Source of the DNA: CAXRDE01 sp964229355
GTDB lineage: Bacteria; Cyanobacteriota; Sericytochromatia; UBA7694
NCBI GenBank assembly: GCA_964229355.1
Contig: CAXRDE010000019.1
Span: forward strand, 248,001 to 312,000
Direction: 5' to 3'
Length of the DNA: 64,000 nt
Part shown: positions 8,155 to 17,001 of the stretch, one piece after another
Layout: each line of letters begins with the position of its first letter
How positions within the stretch are numbered: the stretch's first letter is position 1
The notes under the pieces: model-generated
Seen by the model: the letters and a program-made list of their open reading frames with translations, nothing else
Databases searched by the model: none
What the model was told of the DNA's origin: nothing
Translations under genes and position numbers: made by a program

Positions 8155-9726
8155 TCACCGGACACAAAGGGAAGGCCAAACCTCAGCTAAATGTGTTAAA
8201 AGCCGCTGGATTCTCACCCCTTGCACTCCATATTTTGCCGCCACATGATCTGCCGTCATGCCATGCCAGTAGACAGCCAGAGGCACAGCAGCTTCACTCT
8301 GAGGCAATAAACCCACCAATAGACCCGCCAACACGTCACCAGCCCCCCCGCGTGCCAATCCTGGATTACCGGTAAAATTCACGTAAGACTCACCGGCTGC
8401 TGCGATCAGGGTGCAGGCGCCCTTTAGCACCACATCACATCCTACTTTCGCCACCAGCGCGTGCAAGGCAGCAACGCGATCGGCCTGTACCTCAGCCGTG
8501 CTGCAGCCGAGTAAAGCAGCCGCTTCACCTGGATGCGGGGTAATCACCGTACCCTCAGGCAAAGCGCGTTCAGTGGTTTTAAGCCATAAACCCAGGGCAA
8601 ACAGAGCATCGGCGTCGATCACCAGAGGCTTCTGTAAGTCGCAGGCTGCATCAAAAATGCCGTGACACAAAGCCAGAGATTCCTGACCGCGACCAAGACC
8701 TGGCCCCAACAGTGCAACATCCAGCGCTTTTAAACAGGGGTGAACCTCCGTAAGCTCTGGAAAAGCCTGCAGTTGCACCTCTGGCAGTTGAGGCGCAAGG
8801 GACATCACCAACTCACGATGGGTATAGCCAAACACATACCCCGGTCCACTTTCTAAAGCCCCTTGAAAACTGAGCATGGCAGCCCCCGCCATGCCTGGAC
8901 TCCCCACAAACAGCCCCACTCGCCCCTGAGAACCCTTATGGGCCGTGGGGGTGCGCCGGGGCAAAAAGGGTATCAAAAAGGGAGCGCCTTGCGAAGACAG
9001 CGCTTGCATCCAATGGCTTTCTGCCCGGTATTGGGTCACCCAGGGCTCAGGAATGCCGATAGACACCCGCTGCACCTCTCCCACATAAGAACGGGCCTGA
9101 TCTGCCCCGTGCACATGCTTCAAAAAAGCACAGCTCAGGGTTAGATCCGCAGCAAAGGCCGTTCCCAACACTTCACCCGTATCCGTATGCAAACCCGAGG
9201 GCACATCCAGCGCCACCCGCAGCGCAGGAGAAGAATTTAACAACGCAAAGAGCTCGGCCACCATTCCCGTCACCTCACGGGTTTGCCCTACACCAAAGAC
9301 CGCATCAATCACCACATCCTGGGCACTTAAGCCAGCAATTTGCTGAAAAAGCGCCGGGGTTAACGGGTGCCAGGTGATGGGTAAATACTGAAGCATCTCT
9401 TGCTGTTGACGATTTTCAGGGCTTGCTTTTTCAGCTAAAATCTGACAGATTTCCACCTGAAAGCCCGCTGCTTTCCAGGTGGCGTCACAAAGTAGCCGGG
9501 CCAAAGCCAGTCCGTCCCCGCCGTTATTGCCTGGACCACACAGCACAAGGATCCGCCGCGAGCCGGGCACCGCGCTGGACACAAAACCTTGTGACTGCTG
9601 AACCCGTTGCCATAAAACGGCCTCCATGGACACCACCGCCCGCTCCATCAACACCAGACTGGGCATGCCCTGTGCAATGGCGAAGGCGTCTAAACCTTGC
9701 ATCTGGGCCGCAGAAAGCACATACAT
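8155..9726 (-). CDS. nnrDE: Bifunctional NAD(P)H-hydrate epimerase / ADP-dependent dehydratase
   Basis: Repairs hydrated NAD(P)H. The N-terminal YjeF_N epimerase (about 1-220) shows LVLCGPGNNGGDGLALARLL near 55, and the C-terminal carbohydrate-kinase-like dehydratase (about 240-520) shows VITPHPGEAAALLG and ARGGAGDVLAGLL. At 523 aa it has the usual length of the fused enzyme. The ATG overlaps the stop of moxR by 1 nt (TAATG), indicating a moxR-nnrDE transcription unit. Confidence 0.95.
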   Translation of the reverse strand: MYVLSAAQMQGLDAFAIAQGMPSLVLMERAVVSMEAVLWQRVQQSQGFVSSAVPGSRRILVLCGPGNNGGDGLALARLLCDATWKAAGFQVEICQILAEKASPENRQQQEMLQYLPITWHPLTPALFQQIAGLSAQDVVIDAVFGVGQTREVTGMVAELFALLNSSPALRVALDVPSGLHTDTGEVLGTAFAADLTLSCAFLKHVHGADQARSYVGEVQRVSIGIPEPWVTQYRAESHWMQALSSQGAPFLIPFLPRRTPTAHKGSQGRVGLFVGSPGMAGAAMLSFQGALESGPGYVFGYTHRELVMSLAPQLPEVQLQAFPELTEVHPCLKALDVALLGPGLGRGQESLALCHGIFDAACDLQKPLVIDADALFALGLWLKTTERALPEGTVITPHPGEAAALLGCSTAEVQADRVAALHALVAKVGCDVVLKGACTLIAAAGESYVNFTGNPGLARGGAGDVLAGLLVGLLPQSEAAVPLAVYWHGMTADHVAAKYGVQGVRIQRLLTHLAEVWPSLCVR

Positions 9727-10697
9727 TAGCGTAAAAGTTTCGCGTTTTGCGCAAAAACCTCACCCACCATACCGCGCAGCGCCTCATCTTTATGGTGACG
9801 GGAAAGACTTTGTTGAAACACCACCCGGTGGTTCAAAATATAAGGGGTGAGATACTTGAGATCTTCGGGGGTAGCATAGGCACGCCCTTGCAAATAAGCA
9901 TAGGCCTGTAAAGCCCGCAAAAAAGCCACTGCAGCGCGGGTGCTGGCCCCCGCACGAAAACGGGGATCCTGACGGGTAAAGTGAATCATTTTAAGCAACA
10001 ATTGCTCTAATTCATCACTTACTGCAATAGTCGCCACCTCAGCCTGGGCGGATCGCACCTGTTCAGGGGTCAGCACCGGTTGCAGACGAGACTCTAAAAA
10101 ACGGCTCTGATTGTCTTTTAAATTTTGACGGTGCAGCTGTAAAATCTGCGCTTCGGTATCAAAATCGGGGTAGCCCATACTAAAGGAGAGCACAAAACGG
10201 TCCAGCTGAGATTCGGGCAAGGGAAAGGTGCCATAAGACTCCAGCGGGTTCTGCGTCGCCACCACAAAGAAAGGGCGCTCCAGGGGATAGGTTTTACCGT
10301 CCACGGTCACCTGGTTTTCTTCCATGACCTCAAGCAAGCTCGACTGGCTGCGCGGGGTGGCTCGGTTGATTTCGTCGGCCAACACAATGTGCGCAAAGAT
10401 AGGCCCTGGAATAAATTCAAAAGTCCCGCTTTTCATATGAAAGACCGAACTGCCCGTGATGTCTGATGGCATCATATCTGAGGTAAATTGAATCCGCTGA
10501 AACTTCCCTGAAAAGGCCCGGGCGAGAGAGCGGGCCAAAAGGGTCTTTCCGGTACCGGGTACATCTTCCAGCAGCACATGGCTACCTGCCAAAAATCCGG
10601 TAATGGCCAGGTCTACAGCCTCAGGCTTACCAATGACGGCGGTCTGAACATGGGCTTTAAAGGCTTGAATGGTTTCTTGGTAGGTAAAGTTAGACAT
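9726..10697 (-). CDS. MoxR-family AAA+ ATPase
   Basis: A 323-aa AAA+ chaperone of the MoxR class. Walker A is EDVPGTGKTLLAR near residue 43, Walker B is IVLADEINRATP near 105, and sensor and arginine-finger regions follow (VVATQNPLE; LPESQLDRF). MoxR proteins normally work with VWA or DUF58 partners encoded next to them; none is present here, so the partner must lie elsewhere. It is divergent from the NamZ-like gene with about 47-85 bp between them, and is coupled to nnrDE. Confidence 0.92.
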   Translation of the reverse strand: MSNFTYQETIQAFKAHVQTAVIGKPEAVDLAITGFLAGSHVLLEDVPGTGKTLLARSLARAFSGKFQRIQFTSDMMPSDITGSSVFHMKSGTFEFIPGPIFAHIVLADEINRATPRSQSSLLEVMEENQVTVDGKTYPLERPFFVVATQNPLESYGTFPLPESQLDRFVLSFSMGYPDFDTEAQILQLHRQNLKDNQSRFLESRLQPVLTPEQVRSAQAEVATIAVSDELEQLLLKMIHFTRQDPRFRAGASTRAAVAFLRALQAYAYLQGRAYATPEDLKYLTPYILNHRVVFQQSLSRHHKDEALRGMVGEVFAQNAKLLR

Positions 10698-10783
10698 GGC
10701 AGGACTGCTTTCTATTCACATTAAAATACATATTACCGTAACTCATGTTGCAAGTTAGCCTGTATCTTTGCGACAATCTTCGT

Positions 10784-11995
10784 ATGCTCAATTCTTTACG
10801 CTTTCTTTGTTTTTCATGGATGCTTCTGGTACTGGTGTTCACCCCATGCTTTCCTGGCAGGGCCCAATCTGATGCAGCAGGTCAAATGGTGGGGCCTGTG
10901 CTCAAAACAGGAGCAGAGCGTCCTGAGATTTACCTTCCCGCCTTACAGCACAAACGCACCGCACTGGTGGTCAACCCGACATCACGGGTAGGCAGCACGC
11001 ATCTGGTGGACTATTTACAAAAATCAGGGGTCGATGTGCGTCTCATTTTTGCGCCAGAGCACGGTTTTCGCGGAACCGCAGACGCGGGCGCAAGCATTCA
11101 AGACGGTATTGATTCCCGCACCGGCATTCCTGTGGTGTCCTTGTACGGCAACAACAAAAAACCCAGTGCTGAGCATTTAGCAGACATTGACATTATCGTC
11201 TTCGATATTCAAGATGTGGGCGTACGCTACTATACATACATTAGCACCATGCATTATGTGATGGAAGCTGCCGCTGAGCACCAGAAAACCCTTTTCATCT
11301 TAGACCGCCCCAACCCCAACGGCGATTATGTGGACGGCCCCTTACTTGAAAAAGAGCATGCCTCGTTTGTGGGGATGCATCCCATTCCCCTGGTACATGG
11401 TCTCACAGTCGGAGAATTGGCCCGCATGATTCAGGGCGAAAGCTGGCTTTCTACACCACAGCCCCTCGATCTGCACGTGGTACCCATGAGCCATTACACC
11501 CACATTACCCGTTATAGCCCACCGGTACCGCCTTCGCCCAATTTACCCAACCGTCAAGCGGTTCGCCTCTACCCCTCGCTGGGCCTTTTCGAAGGTACTG
11601 TGGTCTCCGTGGCCCGCGGGACGCCCTTTCCCTTTCAAGCGCTGGGACTCCCCCTGGCAAGTGCCGGTAAATTTCAATTTGTACCTGAAGCCATGCCCGG
11701 CGCTCAGTTTCCGCCCTATCGGGGGGAGGTCTGTTATGGGCAGGATCTCAGGGGTGTGACACCGCCGCCATATCTCAACTTAAACTATCTGCGGCATTTT
11801 TATCAGGCTTATGCCCGCCAATATCCGGATCAACCGGCACAGTTCTTCAACGACTTTTTTACCCGTCTGGCAGGTACGCGCAAGCTTCAGCAGGCCCTCA
11901 TGGCAGGAGACAGCGATGCTAACATTCGCCAAAGCTGGCAAGAAGATCTCAATAGCTATCGCCAGTTGCGGCGCAAATACCTCCTTTACCCATGA
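10784..11995 (+). CDS. NamZ-like exo-beta-N-acetylmuramidase (DUF1343)
   Basis: The DUF1343 (YbbC/NamZ) family contains exo-enzymes that release MurNAc from the non-reducing ends of peptidoglycan fragments. The protein is about 403 aa with a signal peptide (MLNSLRFLCFSWMLL..., cut near GRAQ). Family motifs visible are IFAPEHGFRG, FDIQDVGVRYYTYISTM, ILDRPNPNG and LGLFEGTVVSVARGTPFP. ATG 10784 is preferred because it gives a normal signal peptide; 10745 is an alternative, and neither has a strong ribosome-binding site. The stop overlaps the next ATG by 4 nt. With murQ at 1-709 it suggests MurNAc salvage, although the two genes are not adjacent. Confidence 0.88.
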   Translation: MLNSLRFLCFSWMLLVLVFTPCFPGRAQSDAAGQMVGPVLKTGAERPEIYLPALQHKRTALVVNPTSRVGSTHLVDYLQKSGVDVRLIFAPEHGFRGTADAGASIQDGIDSRTGIPVVSLYGNNKKPSAEHLADIDIIVFDIQDVGVRYYTYISTMHYVMEAAAEHQKTLFILDRPNPNGDYVDGPLLEKEHASFVGMHPIPLVHGLTVGELARMIQGESWLSTPQPLDLHVVPMSHYTHITRYSPPVPPSPNLPNRQAVRLYPSLGLFEGTVVSVARGTPFPFQALGLPLASAGKFQFVPEAMPGAQFPPYRGEVCYGQDLRGVTPPPYLNLNYLRHFYQAYARQYPDQPAQFFNDFFTRLAGTRKLQQALMAGDSDANIRQSWQEDLNSYRQLRRKYLLYP

Positions 11996-12429
11996 AGCGA
12001 CACACGTACATTAGATGGATGGGACGGGGGATCTGCTTGTCCTTCTGTGCATGGACCTTGACGGCTCAGAGCCATGAGCTTTTATTGAAGGAACCGGCTC
12101 ACCCCCTCGATCAACAATTGGATCAATGCTTTAAAGCCAATCCTGGCACCACCTCGGAGCGCCACTGCATCGAGATGCTCATTCCCCGCTGGCAAGAGCG
12201 CCTCAATGATTATTATCAACGTCTGGGAGGCGATCACAATGCCTTACTCAAGGGCAGCCAGACGGCCTGGGAACGCTATGCTCAGGCTCAGGAGGCCTAT
12301 TTTCGTGAAAAATACAATCTGCCAGGGACAATGTACGCTTTGTTTTTTGCCGAGGCTCGCTTGCAATTGCTGCGTCACCGGGTTTTGCAACTCGAAAGCG
12401 ATCTGCTGTTTTTAGAAGAACACCGCTAA
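11992..12429 (+). CDS. LprI-like (DUF1311) secreted protein
   Basis: A 145-aa exported protein with a signal-like N-terminus (about 1-27). The mature domain has the LprI/DUF1311 pattern: a Cys pair (QCF...RHC), RLNDYYQRL, and AWERYAQAQEAYF. Some members of this family inhibit lysozyme, which is family knowledge and not shown here. It overlaps the NamZ-like gene by 4 nt (ATGA), so the pair is co-translated; a secreted muramidase and a lysozyme-inhibitor-like protein would act in the same compartment. Confidence 0.72.
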   Translation: MKRHTYIRWMGRGICLSFCAWTLTAQSHELLLKEPAHPLDQQLDQCFKANPGTTSERHCIEMLIPRWQERLNDYYQRLGGDHNALLKGSQTAWERYAQAQEAYFREKYNLPGTMYALFFAEARLQLLRHRVLQLESDLLFLEEHR

Positions 12430-12431
12430 GG

Positions 12432-13460
12432 TTACTTCAAAAACTGCTGGCGTGCAGCCTGAGCATGGGCCGCAAAATCAGAAAAAACACCGTCCACACC
12501 CAGGGCCATAAACTGCAAGTACTCGGCTGTGGGATCTCCCTGATAGGCGGGAGCCAGATAAGAAGCATCGGAGCGAAAGGTCCAGGGGTGGACCTTCAAA
12601 CCCACAGCATGGGCCTGTTCAATCAAAGCCGTGGCGGGCTGCAAAACATCGTCTTTTAGGGGTAAAATCAGGCGTTTATCGGGGCCAATGCCATCGGCAT
12701 AGGTGGCGATTTGCGCCAGTCCCTGGGGCGTAAGCATACGGACATAACTTAATCCTGTGGTCTGTTGATCCGCTGGCGATCCCGAGCTTTCAATCAACTG
12801 GATCAACGGCACTTCTGTCCGGCGATTGAGCCATTGTAAATTGCTCACTTCAAAGGACTGAATAAACACAGGATCATCGGCATCCATTAGCCCATGACGA
12901 TCTAAATGCTGCAAAAGCTTTTCTTCAAGAGGCAAACCAATACCCCGGAAATAGCTGGGGTGTTTGGTTTCAATATAAATGCCCACGGGCCGCTGTAAAC
13001 GTTTGCTCTGCTGTTCACGAAAAACCAAAATTTCAGCCAGCGTAGGGATTTGAAATTGACCATTATACTGTTGATCGCGAAAGGGCAAACGCTGTACGGC
13101 ACGCAGTTGTTTGATTTCGGCAAGCGTAAAATCTTCGGTAAACCAGCCGGTTATCGCCTGGCCATCCACCACACGGGTGCGCTTGCGTTCAGGAAATTTT
13201 TGGGCCACATCGGTGGTGGTGCCAATTTCGTTCTCATGACGCGCAATCAAGACCCCATCTCGGGTGGAAACCACGTCTGGTTCAAAATAGTCTGCTCCCT
13301 GCTCCAGGGCTGCCTGATAGGCTTCAAGGGTATGCTCGGGTAAAATACCGGAAGCGCCACGGTGACCAATCACCAACGGAGATTGGAATTGCGCCTGGAC
13401 AGCCCCTCCCGACAGCAAAATCAGGCAAGTAGCCCATAATCCTATCCAGGCAATCTTCAT
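12432..13460 (-). CDS. glpQ: Periplasmic glycerophosphodiester phosphodiesterase
   Basis: Hydrolyses glycerophosphodiesters to glycerol-3-phosphate and alcohol. The 342-aa protein has a signal peptide (1-23) and a GDPD TIM-barrel with VIGHRGASGILPEHTLEAY (the HRG catalytic motif, about 31-49), FEPDVVSTRDGVLIARHE with metal-binding Glu/Asp and the second catalytic His, and the C-terminal LKVHPWTF and GVDGVFSDF motifs. Its ATG overlaps the stop of the upstream membrane-protein gene by 4 nt, and it is convergent with the LprI-like gene with 2 bp between stops. Confidence 0.95.
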   Translation of the reverse strand: MKIAWIGLWATCLILLSGGAVQAQFQSPLVIGHRGASGILPEHTLEAYQAALEQGADYFEPDVVSTRDGVLIARHENEIGTTTDVAQKFPERKRTRVVDGQAITGWFTEDFTLAEIKQLRAVQRLPFRDQQYNGQFQIPTLAEILVFREQQSKRLQRPVGIYIETKHPSYFRGIGLPLEEKLLQHLDRHGLMDADDPVFIQSFEVSNLQWLNRRTEVPLIQLIESSGSPADQQTTGLSYVRMLTPQGLAQIATYADGIGPDKRLILPLKDDVLQPATALIEQAHAVGLKVHPWTFRSDASYLAPAYQGDPTAEYLQFMALGVDGVFSDFAAHAQAARQQFLK

Positions 13461-13771
13461 GAGACTTCCTCCCGCTCAAATAAATCCATCCAGCTGCGGC
13501 CCGAAGCCACAAATTCAATGTCGAGAAACTGCAGCGAGGCAAAGACCAAAAGGCACACGCCCACTCCCCACAGGGTGAGATCAAAATACTGGCGTGAGGC
13601 TTTGAATAAAATCACGGCCATCCCCACCAGGGCAATCGCCTGCAAACCCGAGGCAAATAGGCTTTGCCGTCTTACATGACGCAACTCACGGCCCATGTGC
13701 TGGCAAAGGTGTGCCTGCAGCTTTTGCAGATCTTGCTCAGACAAATCAGAAATTTCTTCAGCATGTGACAT
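13457..13771 (-). CDS. Small two-TM membrane protein, unknown function
   Basis: 104 aa with a charged cytoplasmic N-terminus (about 1-37) and two hydrophobic helices (about 44-60 and 66-85), not recognised. It is coupled to glpQ by a 4-nt overlap. The start at 13771 has no Shine-Dalgarno; instead a TATAAT lies 6 nt upstream, so its mRNA may be leaderless. An in-frame ATG at 13786 is the alternative. Confidence 0.65.
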   Translation of the reverse strand: MSHAEEISDLSEQDLQKLQAHLCQHMGRELRHVRRQSLFASGLQAIALVGMAVILFKASRQYFDLTLWGVGVCLLVFASLQFLDIEFVASGRSWMDLFEREEVS

Positions 13772-13777
13772 AGCCCT

Positions 13778-13783
13778 ATTATA
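13778..13783 (-). promoter_or_regulatory. -10 element placed for a leaderless transcript
   Basis: TATAAT on the minus strand ends 6 nt before ATG 13771, so transcription would begin at or next to the start codon. No clear -35 was found. Confidence 0.4.
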
Positions 13784-13815
13784 CATGCTAAAGAAAAGCG
13801 TGAGGCAGCAAAAAA

Positions 13816-13838
13816 AAAGCCCCGTTAGACGGGGCTTT
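13816..13838 (-). terminator. Rho-independent terminator of the repeat-protein gene
   Basis: A perfect 10-bp stem (AAAGCCCCGT/ACGGGGCTTT) with a TAG loop, followed on the minus strand by about nine Ts. It is 20 bp after the stop of the 13858-16173 gene. Confidence 0.92.
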
Positions 13839-13857
13839 CTTAAATGAAATAAAGGCC

Positions 13858-16173
13858 TTAGGGTGTTGCACCAGGAACGGCTTTTTTGGCAATAATACTT
13901 TCATACATGGCCAATTCCGAAGGCGAAGGCTGATAGCCCTGGCGGTAACGGTTCAGTAATTCCAGCGCCCACTGTAGCTCATGATCGGGAGTTCCCGTAT
14001 TAATCATGACCGACCCAGGGGGTGTTTGCTGGGCCGGGGCCACTGGAGCAGCAGGCGCGGCGGGTGCTGCAGGCTGCTGTACGGATGCCTGAGGCTGGCC
14101 CTGACTGGCCTGCAGACGGTTATAAATATCCGTAAAACGGGCAATTTCTGCTTCACTGGCCTGATAACCTTGCTGAACAGCGGTTTGCAGCTGTTGAGCC
14201 CACTGAATATCTTCAGCGCTTGGAGCAGTGGTTCCTGCTGGCTGTTGAGGCGCTGTTGGAGCCGCGGGTGCAGCCGGGGCAACAGGTGCAGCAGGTTGTT
14301 GTGCAGCGGGAGCAGGTGCTTGCTGACGGTTGTAAATATCGGTATAGCGATCAATTTCAGCCTGGGTGGGTTGATAACCCTGATACTGAACGCGATGCTG
14401 TAATTGCATGGCCCAATCAATATCAGCCTGGGTTAGCGGTGCCCCCGGAGCTGTGGTGGCCACTGTGGGCTCCGCTGGAGGTGCCATACCGTAGTTAGCC
14501 AGCTTCATTTGAATGGTGTTATAGCGGGCAATCTCATCCGGTGTACCTTTTTGCCCCTGAGCAATCCGGTTTTCAAAAGCTCTGGCCCATTGCACGTCTG
14601 TTTGCGTAGCACCCGGATGGGTAACAGGTGCCGTGGGCGCACTGGGTGCACCGGGGGCAGTAGGTGTGCTGGGGGCAGGAGCAGGGGTAGGCTCCGCTGG
14701 TTTTTGACTGGCTTCGTAACGGTTAAAAATGTCCGTATAGCGGGCAATTTCGTGATGGGTGGGTTGGTAGCCCTGGTCCACACGCGCCTGCAGGTCTACG
14801 GCCCAGTCCAGTTCTGCCTGAGAGACTTTGTTATCAATGGCTACGGCTGGGGTTTCTCCAGGCTTATAAGCAGGTGCGGGCGCAGGCGCGTCTACACCCT
14901 GACTTTCATAGCGATTGAAGATGTCTTTGTATTTGGCCACTTCATCAGGCGTGGGCTGATAGTTTTGGGTTTGAATTTTATTTTGCAAGTCCAAAGCCCA
15001 GTTCAACTCATCCTGGGTGACAGGCATCAGTTGCCCTGCAGGCTGGGGCGCGGCCACTTGACCACTGTTTTGTTGCGCCAAATAACGCTCGGTGATGTTT
15101 TGGTAGCGGGCCAGATCATTGCCAGACAATTGTTTACCGCTCTGAGCCCGGAGCCAGTTCAACTCGTCCTGGGTCACGGGGCCAGAACCCAACTGAGGGG
15201 CAGGGGCTGCATTTTGCTGTTGCGCAGCATAACGCTGTTGAATATTTTCATAGGCTGCTGCTTCCTGGGGATTGGGACGGTAGCCTGTGTTGACAATTTT
15301 ATCTTGCATGGCCATGGCCCAATCCAGCTCTTGCTGGCTCACGGGCACCACCCCCGTAGGTGCAGTGGGCTGCTGATAAACGGGCGGGGCACCTGGGATG
15401 GGAGTGCTTGGCACCGTGGGTGAAGGGGGTGGAGCAGCAGGCATACCGGTTTGTTGCTGTTGTTGGCGAGCAAAGATATCATTATAGCGATTTTGTTCTT
15501 GCTGGTTGGGCTGATAGCCAAAGCTCTGAATGCGGGTGGCCAGATTTTGGGCCCACAGCAGTTCTTCCTGGGTGACAGGCATGGGGTTACCGGTACCCGG
15601 CAGTTGAGGATTTAAGCTTTTGGTCACCACGGAGTCCAACACTGAAATCATTTGCGGGGTGGCAATGTCGGTGATGGCGGGTTGACCCTGTCCATTTAAG
15701 AAACCGTCATTGATGTTCATCTGTTGTTTAAACTGCTTTACCGCTTCGCCAGTGGCATAGCCGTAAACACCGTTCACATTCACCTGAACGCCCGCCAGTT
15801 GGAGCTTTTGTTGTAGATCCTGGACACGATTGCGATCGTTGCTACCAGGTTTAATGGTGTTGGGATCAGAGTCCACCTGGGTCTGGAACTGTTTGTAAGC
15901 CTGTAGGTTTTCAGGAGAACGATAGACATCCTGAAAGTAGGATTTGACTTTGTCAAAGAAACCCACTTCCACAGCAGGGGCAGGGGCAGGCATCGGCTGG
16001 GGTGAGTTAAAACGGGTTTGGTCAACACCGTAAGAAGGCTGGGGTGCGTACTGTTGCGGCGCGTAAGGCTGTTGTACAGGCGGCGCATACTGCTGAGGTC
16101 CGCCCTGTACGGGCACGGTAGACGCTACAGGAATTTGCGGTTGGCCGTAGTTGATGTTGTTAAAGTTTGACAT
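13858..16173 (-). CDS. Peptidoglycan-binding-like protein with nine WA-LQ repeats
   Basis: A 771-aa Pro/Gln/Ala-rich protein, not recognised as a whole. The N-terminus (1-75) is low complexity without a signal peptide. Residues about 105-180 resemble a PG_binding_1 fold (VQDLQQKLQLAGVQVNVNGV, then GEAVKQFKQQM). From about 195 to the end there are nine copies of a roughly 35-45-residue unit with consensus TQxELxWAxxLQ...GYQPTxxEIARYxDIFNRY, separated by Pro/Ala linkers; the third copy is shortened and the ninth ends the protein. Two predicted helices per unit suggest a helical-hairpin bead on a string. It has its own terminator and AGGTG before the ATG. Without a signal peptide, export would need another route; an internal scaffold is the alternative. 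Confidence 0.75.
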   Translation of the reverse strand: MSNFNNINYGQPQIPVASTVPVQGGPQQYAPPVQQPYAPQQYAPQPSYGVDQTRFNSPQPMPAPAPAVEVGFFDKVKSYFQDVYRSPENLQAYKQFQTQVDSDPNTIKPGSNDRNRVQDLQQKLQLAGVQVNVNGVYGYATGEAVKQFKQQMNINDGFLNGQGQPAITDIATPQMISVLDSVVTKSLNPQLPGTGNPMPVTQEELLWAQNLATRIQSFGYQPNQQEQNRYNDIFARQQQQQTGMPAAPPPSPTVPSTPIPGAPPVYQQPTAPTGVVPVSQQELDWAMAMQDKIVNTGYRPNPQEAAAYENIQQRYAAQQQNAAPAPQLGSGPVTQDELNWLRAQSGKQLSGNDLARYQNITERYLAQQNSGQVAAPQPAGQLMPVTQDELNWALDLQNKIQTQNYQPTPDEVAKYKDIFNRYESQGVDAPAPAPAYKPGETPAVAIDNKVSQAELDWAVDLQARVDQGYQPTHHEIARYTDIFNRYEASQKPAEPTPAPAPSTPTAPGAPSAPTAPVTHPGATQTDVQWARAFENRIAQGQKGTPDEIARYNTIQMKLANYGMAPPAEPTVATTAPGAPLTQADIDWAMQLQHRVQYQGYQPTQAEIDRYTDIYNRQQAPAPAAQQPAAPVAPAAPAAPTAPQQPAGTTAPSAEDIQWAQQLQTAVQQGYQASEAEIARFTDIYNRLQASQGQPQASVQQPAAPAAPAAPVAPAQQTPPGSVMINTGTPDHELQWALELLNRYRQGYQPSPSELAMYESIIAKKAVPGATP

Positions 16174-16296
16174 GGAGCACCTGCCTTAGGATCTATCATT
16201 CTTAAAGTATACTATAGCGCCTTGGTGCAGGGATCTTGCGGATTTTAAGTCTAAGAGAAGGTTAAATTAAAAGAAATTTTTAATAAAACCCTGTTT

Positions 16297-16851
16297 TTAA
16301 GCCACGGATCTTACTTTGCAACTCGCCTGACGCACACTCAGTATTTCTGCCGCATAGTTTTTCAGTAATTGGTGGGCAAAAACCTCGGCAGGCAAACCAT
16401 AGTCATTCAAGCCCCGCGTGGGCACCGGCGTGTTGTGGCTCGAAATATTAATCCCAAAGTGCATTAAAGCGGACACAGGACTCACCGTAGCAATCGACAC
16501 AGAAAGCTTATAAGTCCCGTCATAAAGGTCATCTCCATCTCTTTGAATTCCCTGCACTCCAGAGGCTTCAAGCAATTCTTTCACTTGTGCCGTCAACAAG
16601 CGCTGGCGTAGCACCATGGTTTCCAACGGGGTGTGAAAATGCTCCACAATAATATGCAGCATCGCTTCGCTAAAGATACTCGCCTCGGCGTGCACATCTG
16701 CCAGATCCACCATTTCGCTTAAATCCACCTTACAGGGTCCACAAAAAGCCACCGCCGCGTCTCCCAGGAGCTCAAAGGTGTTATAGATCCAGTGTGAACG
16801 CAAAAAATGACCATCATAGGTTAAAGGTTTTTGTATAAAATGGGTATGCAT
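16297..16851 (-). CDS. DUF366 family protein
   Basis: A 184-aa cytoplasmic protein matching my recollection of DUF366, a family of unknown function that also occurs in archaea. Conserved-looking blocks are AVAFCGPCKV, EAMLHIIVEHF, RQRLLTAQ, GDDLYDGTYKLSVSIAT, and MHFGINISSHNTPVPTRGL. AAGGATG lies upstream of the ATG. It stands alone between the repeat-protein gene and a divergent SLH gene. Confidence 0.7.
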   Translation of the reverse strand: MHTHFIQKPLTYDGHFLRSHWIYNTFELLGDAAVAFCGPCKVDLSEMVDLADVHAEASIFSEAMLHIIVEHFHTPLETMVLRQRLLTAQVKELLEASGVQGIQRDGDDLYDGTYKLSVSIATVSPVSALMHFGINISSHNTPVPTRGLNDYGLPAEVFAHQLLKNYAAEILSVRQASCKVRSVA

Positions 16852-17001
16852 GGCTGGGGTTCATCCTTTTTGAACACTATTTTCTGTTTCCAAGTCTATA
16901 GTAAAGACAGCTTCGAATAAAGGTTAATGGATATATTGCATATCCTCAAAAGCAAACTTACTGCTATATTAAGAAAAGCAAAGCTAAAGGTGAATCCTGT
17001 G

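Noticed and set aside
14509..15423. A 304-aa open frame on the plus strand
   Set aside because: It is antisense to the nine-repeat protein and arises from its regular codon pattern; no ribosome-binding site or known domain.
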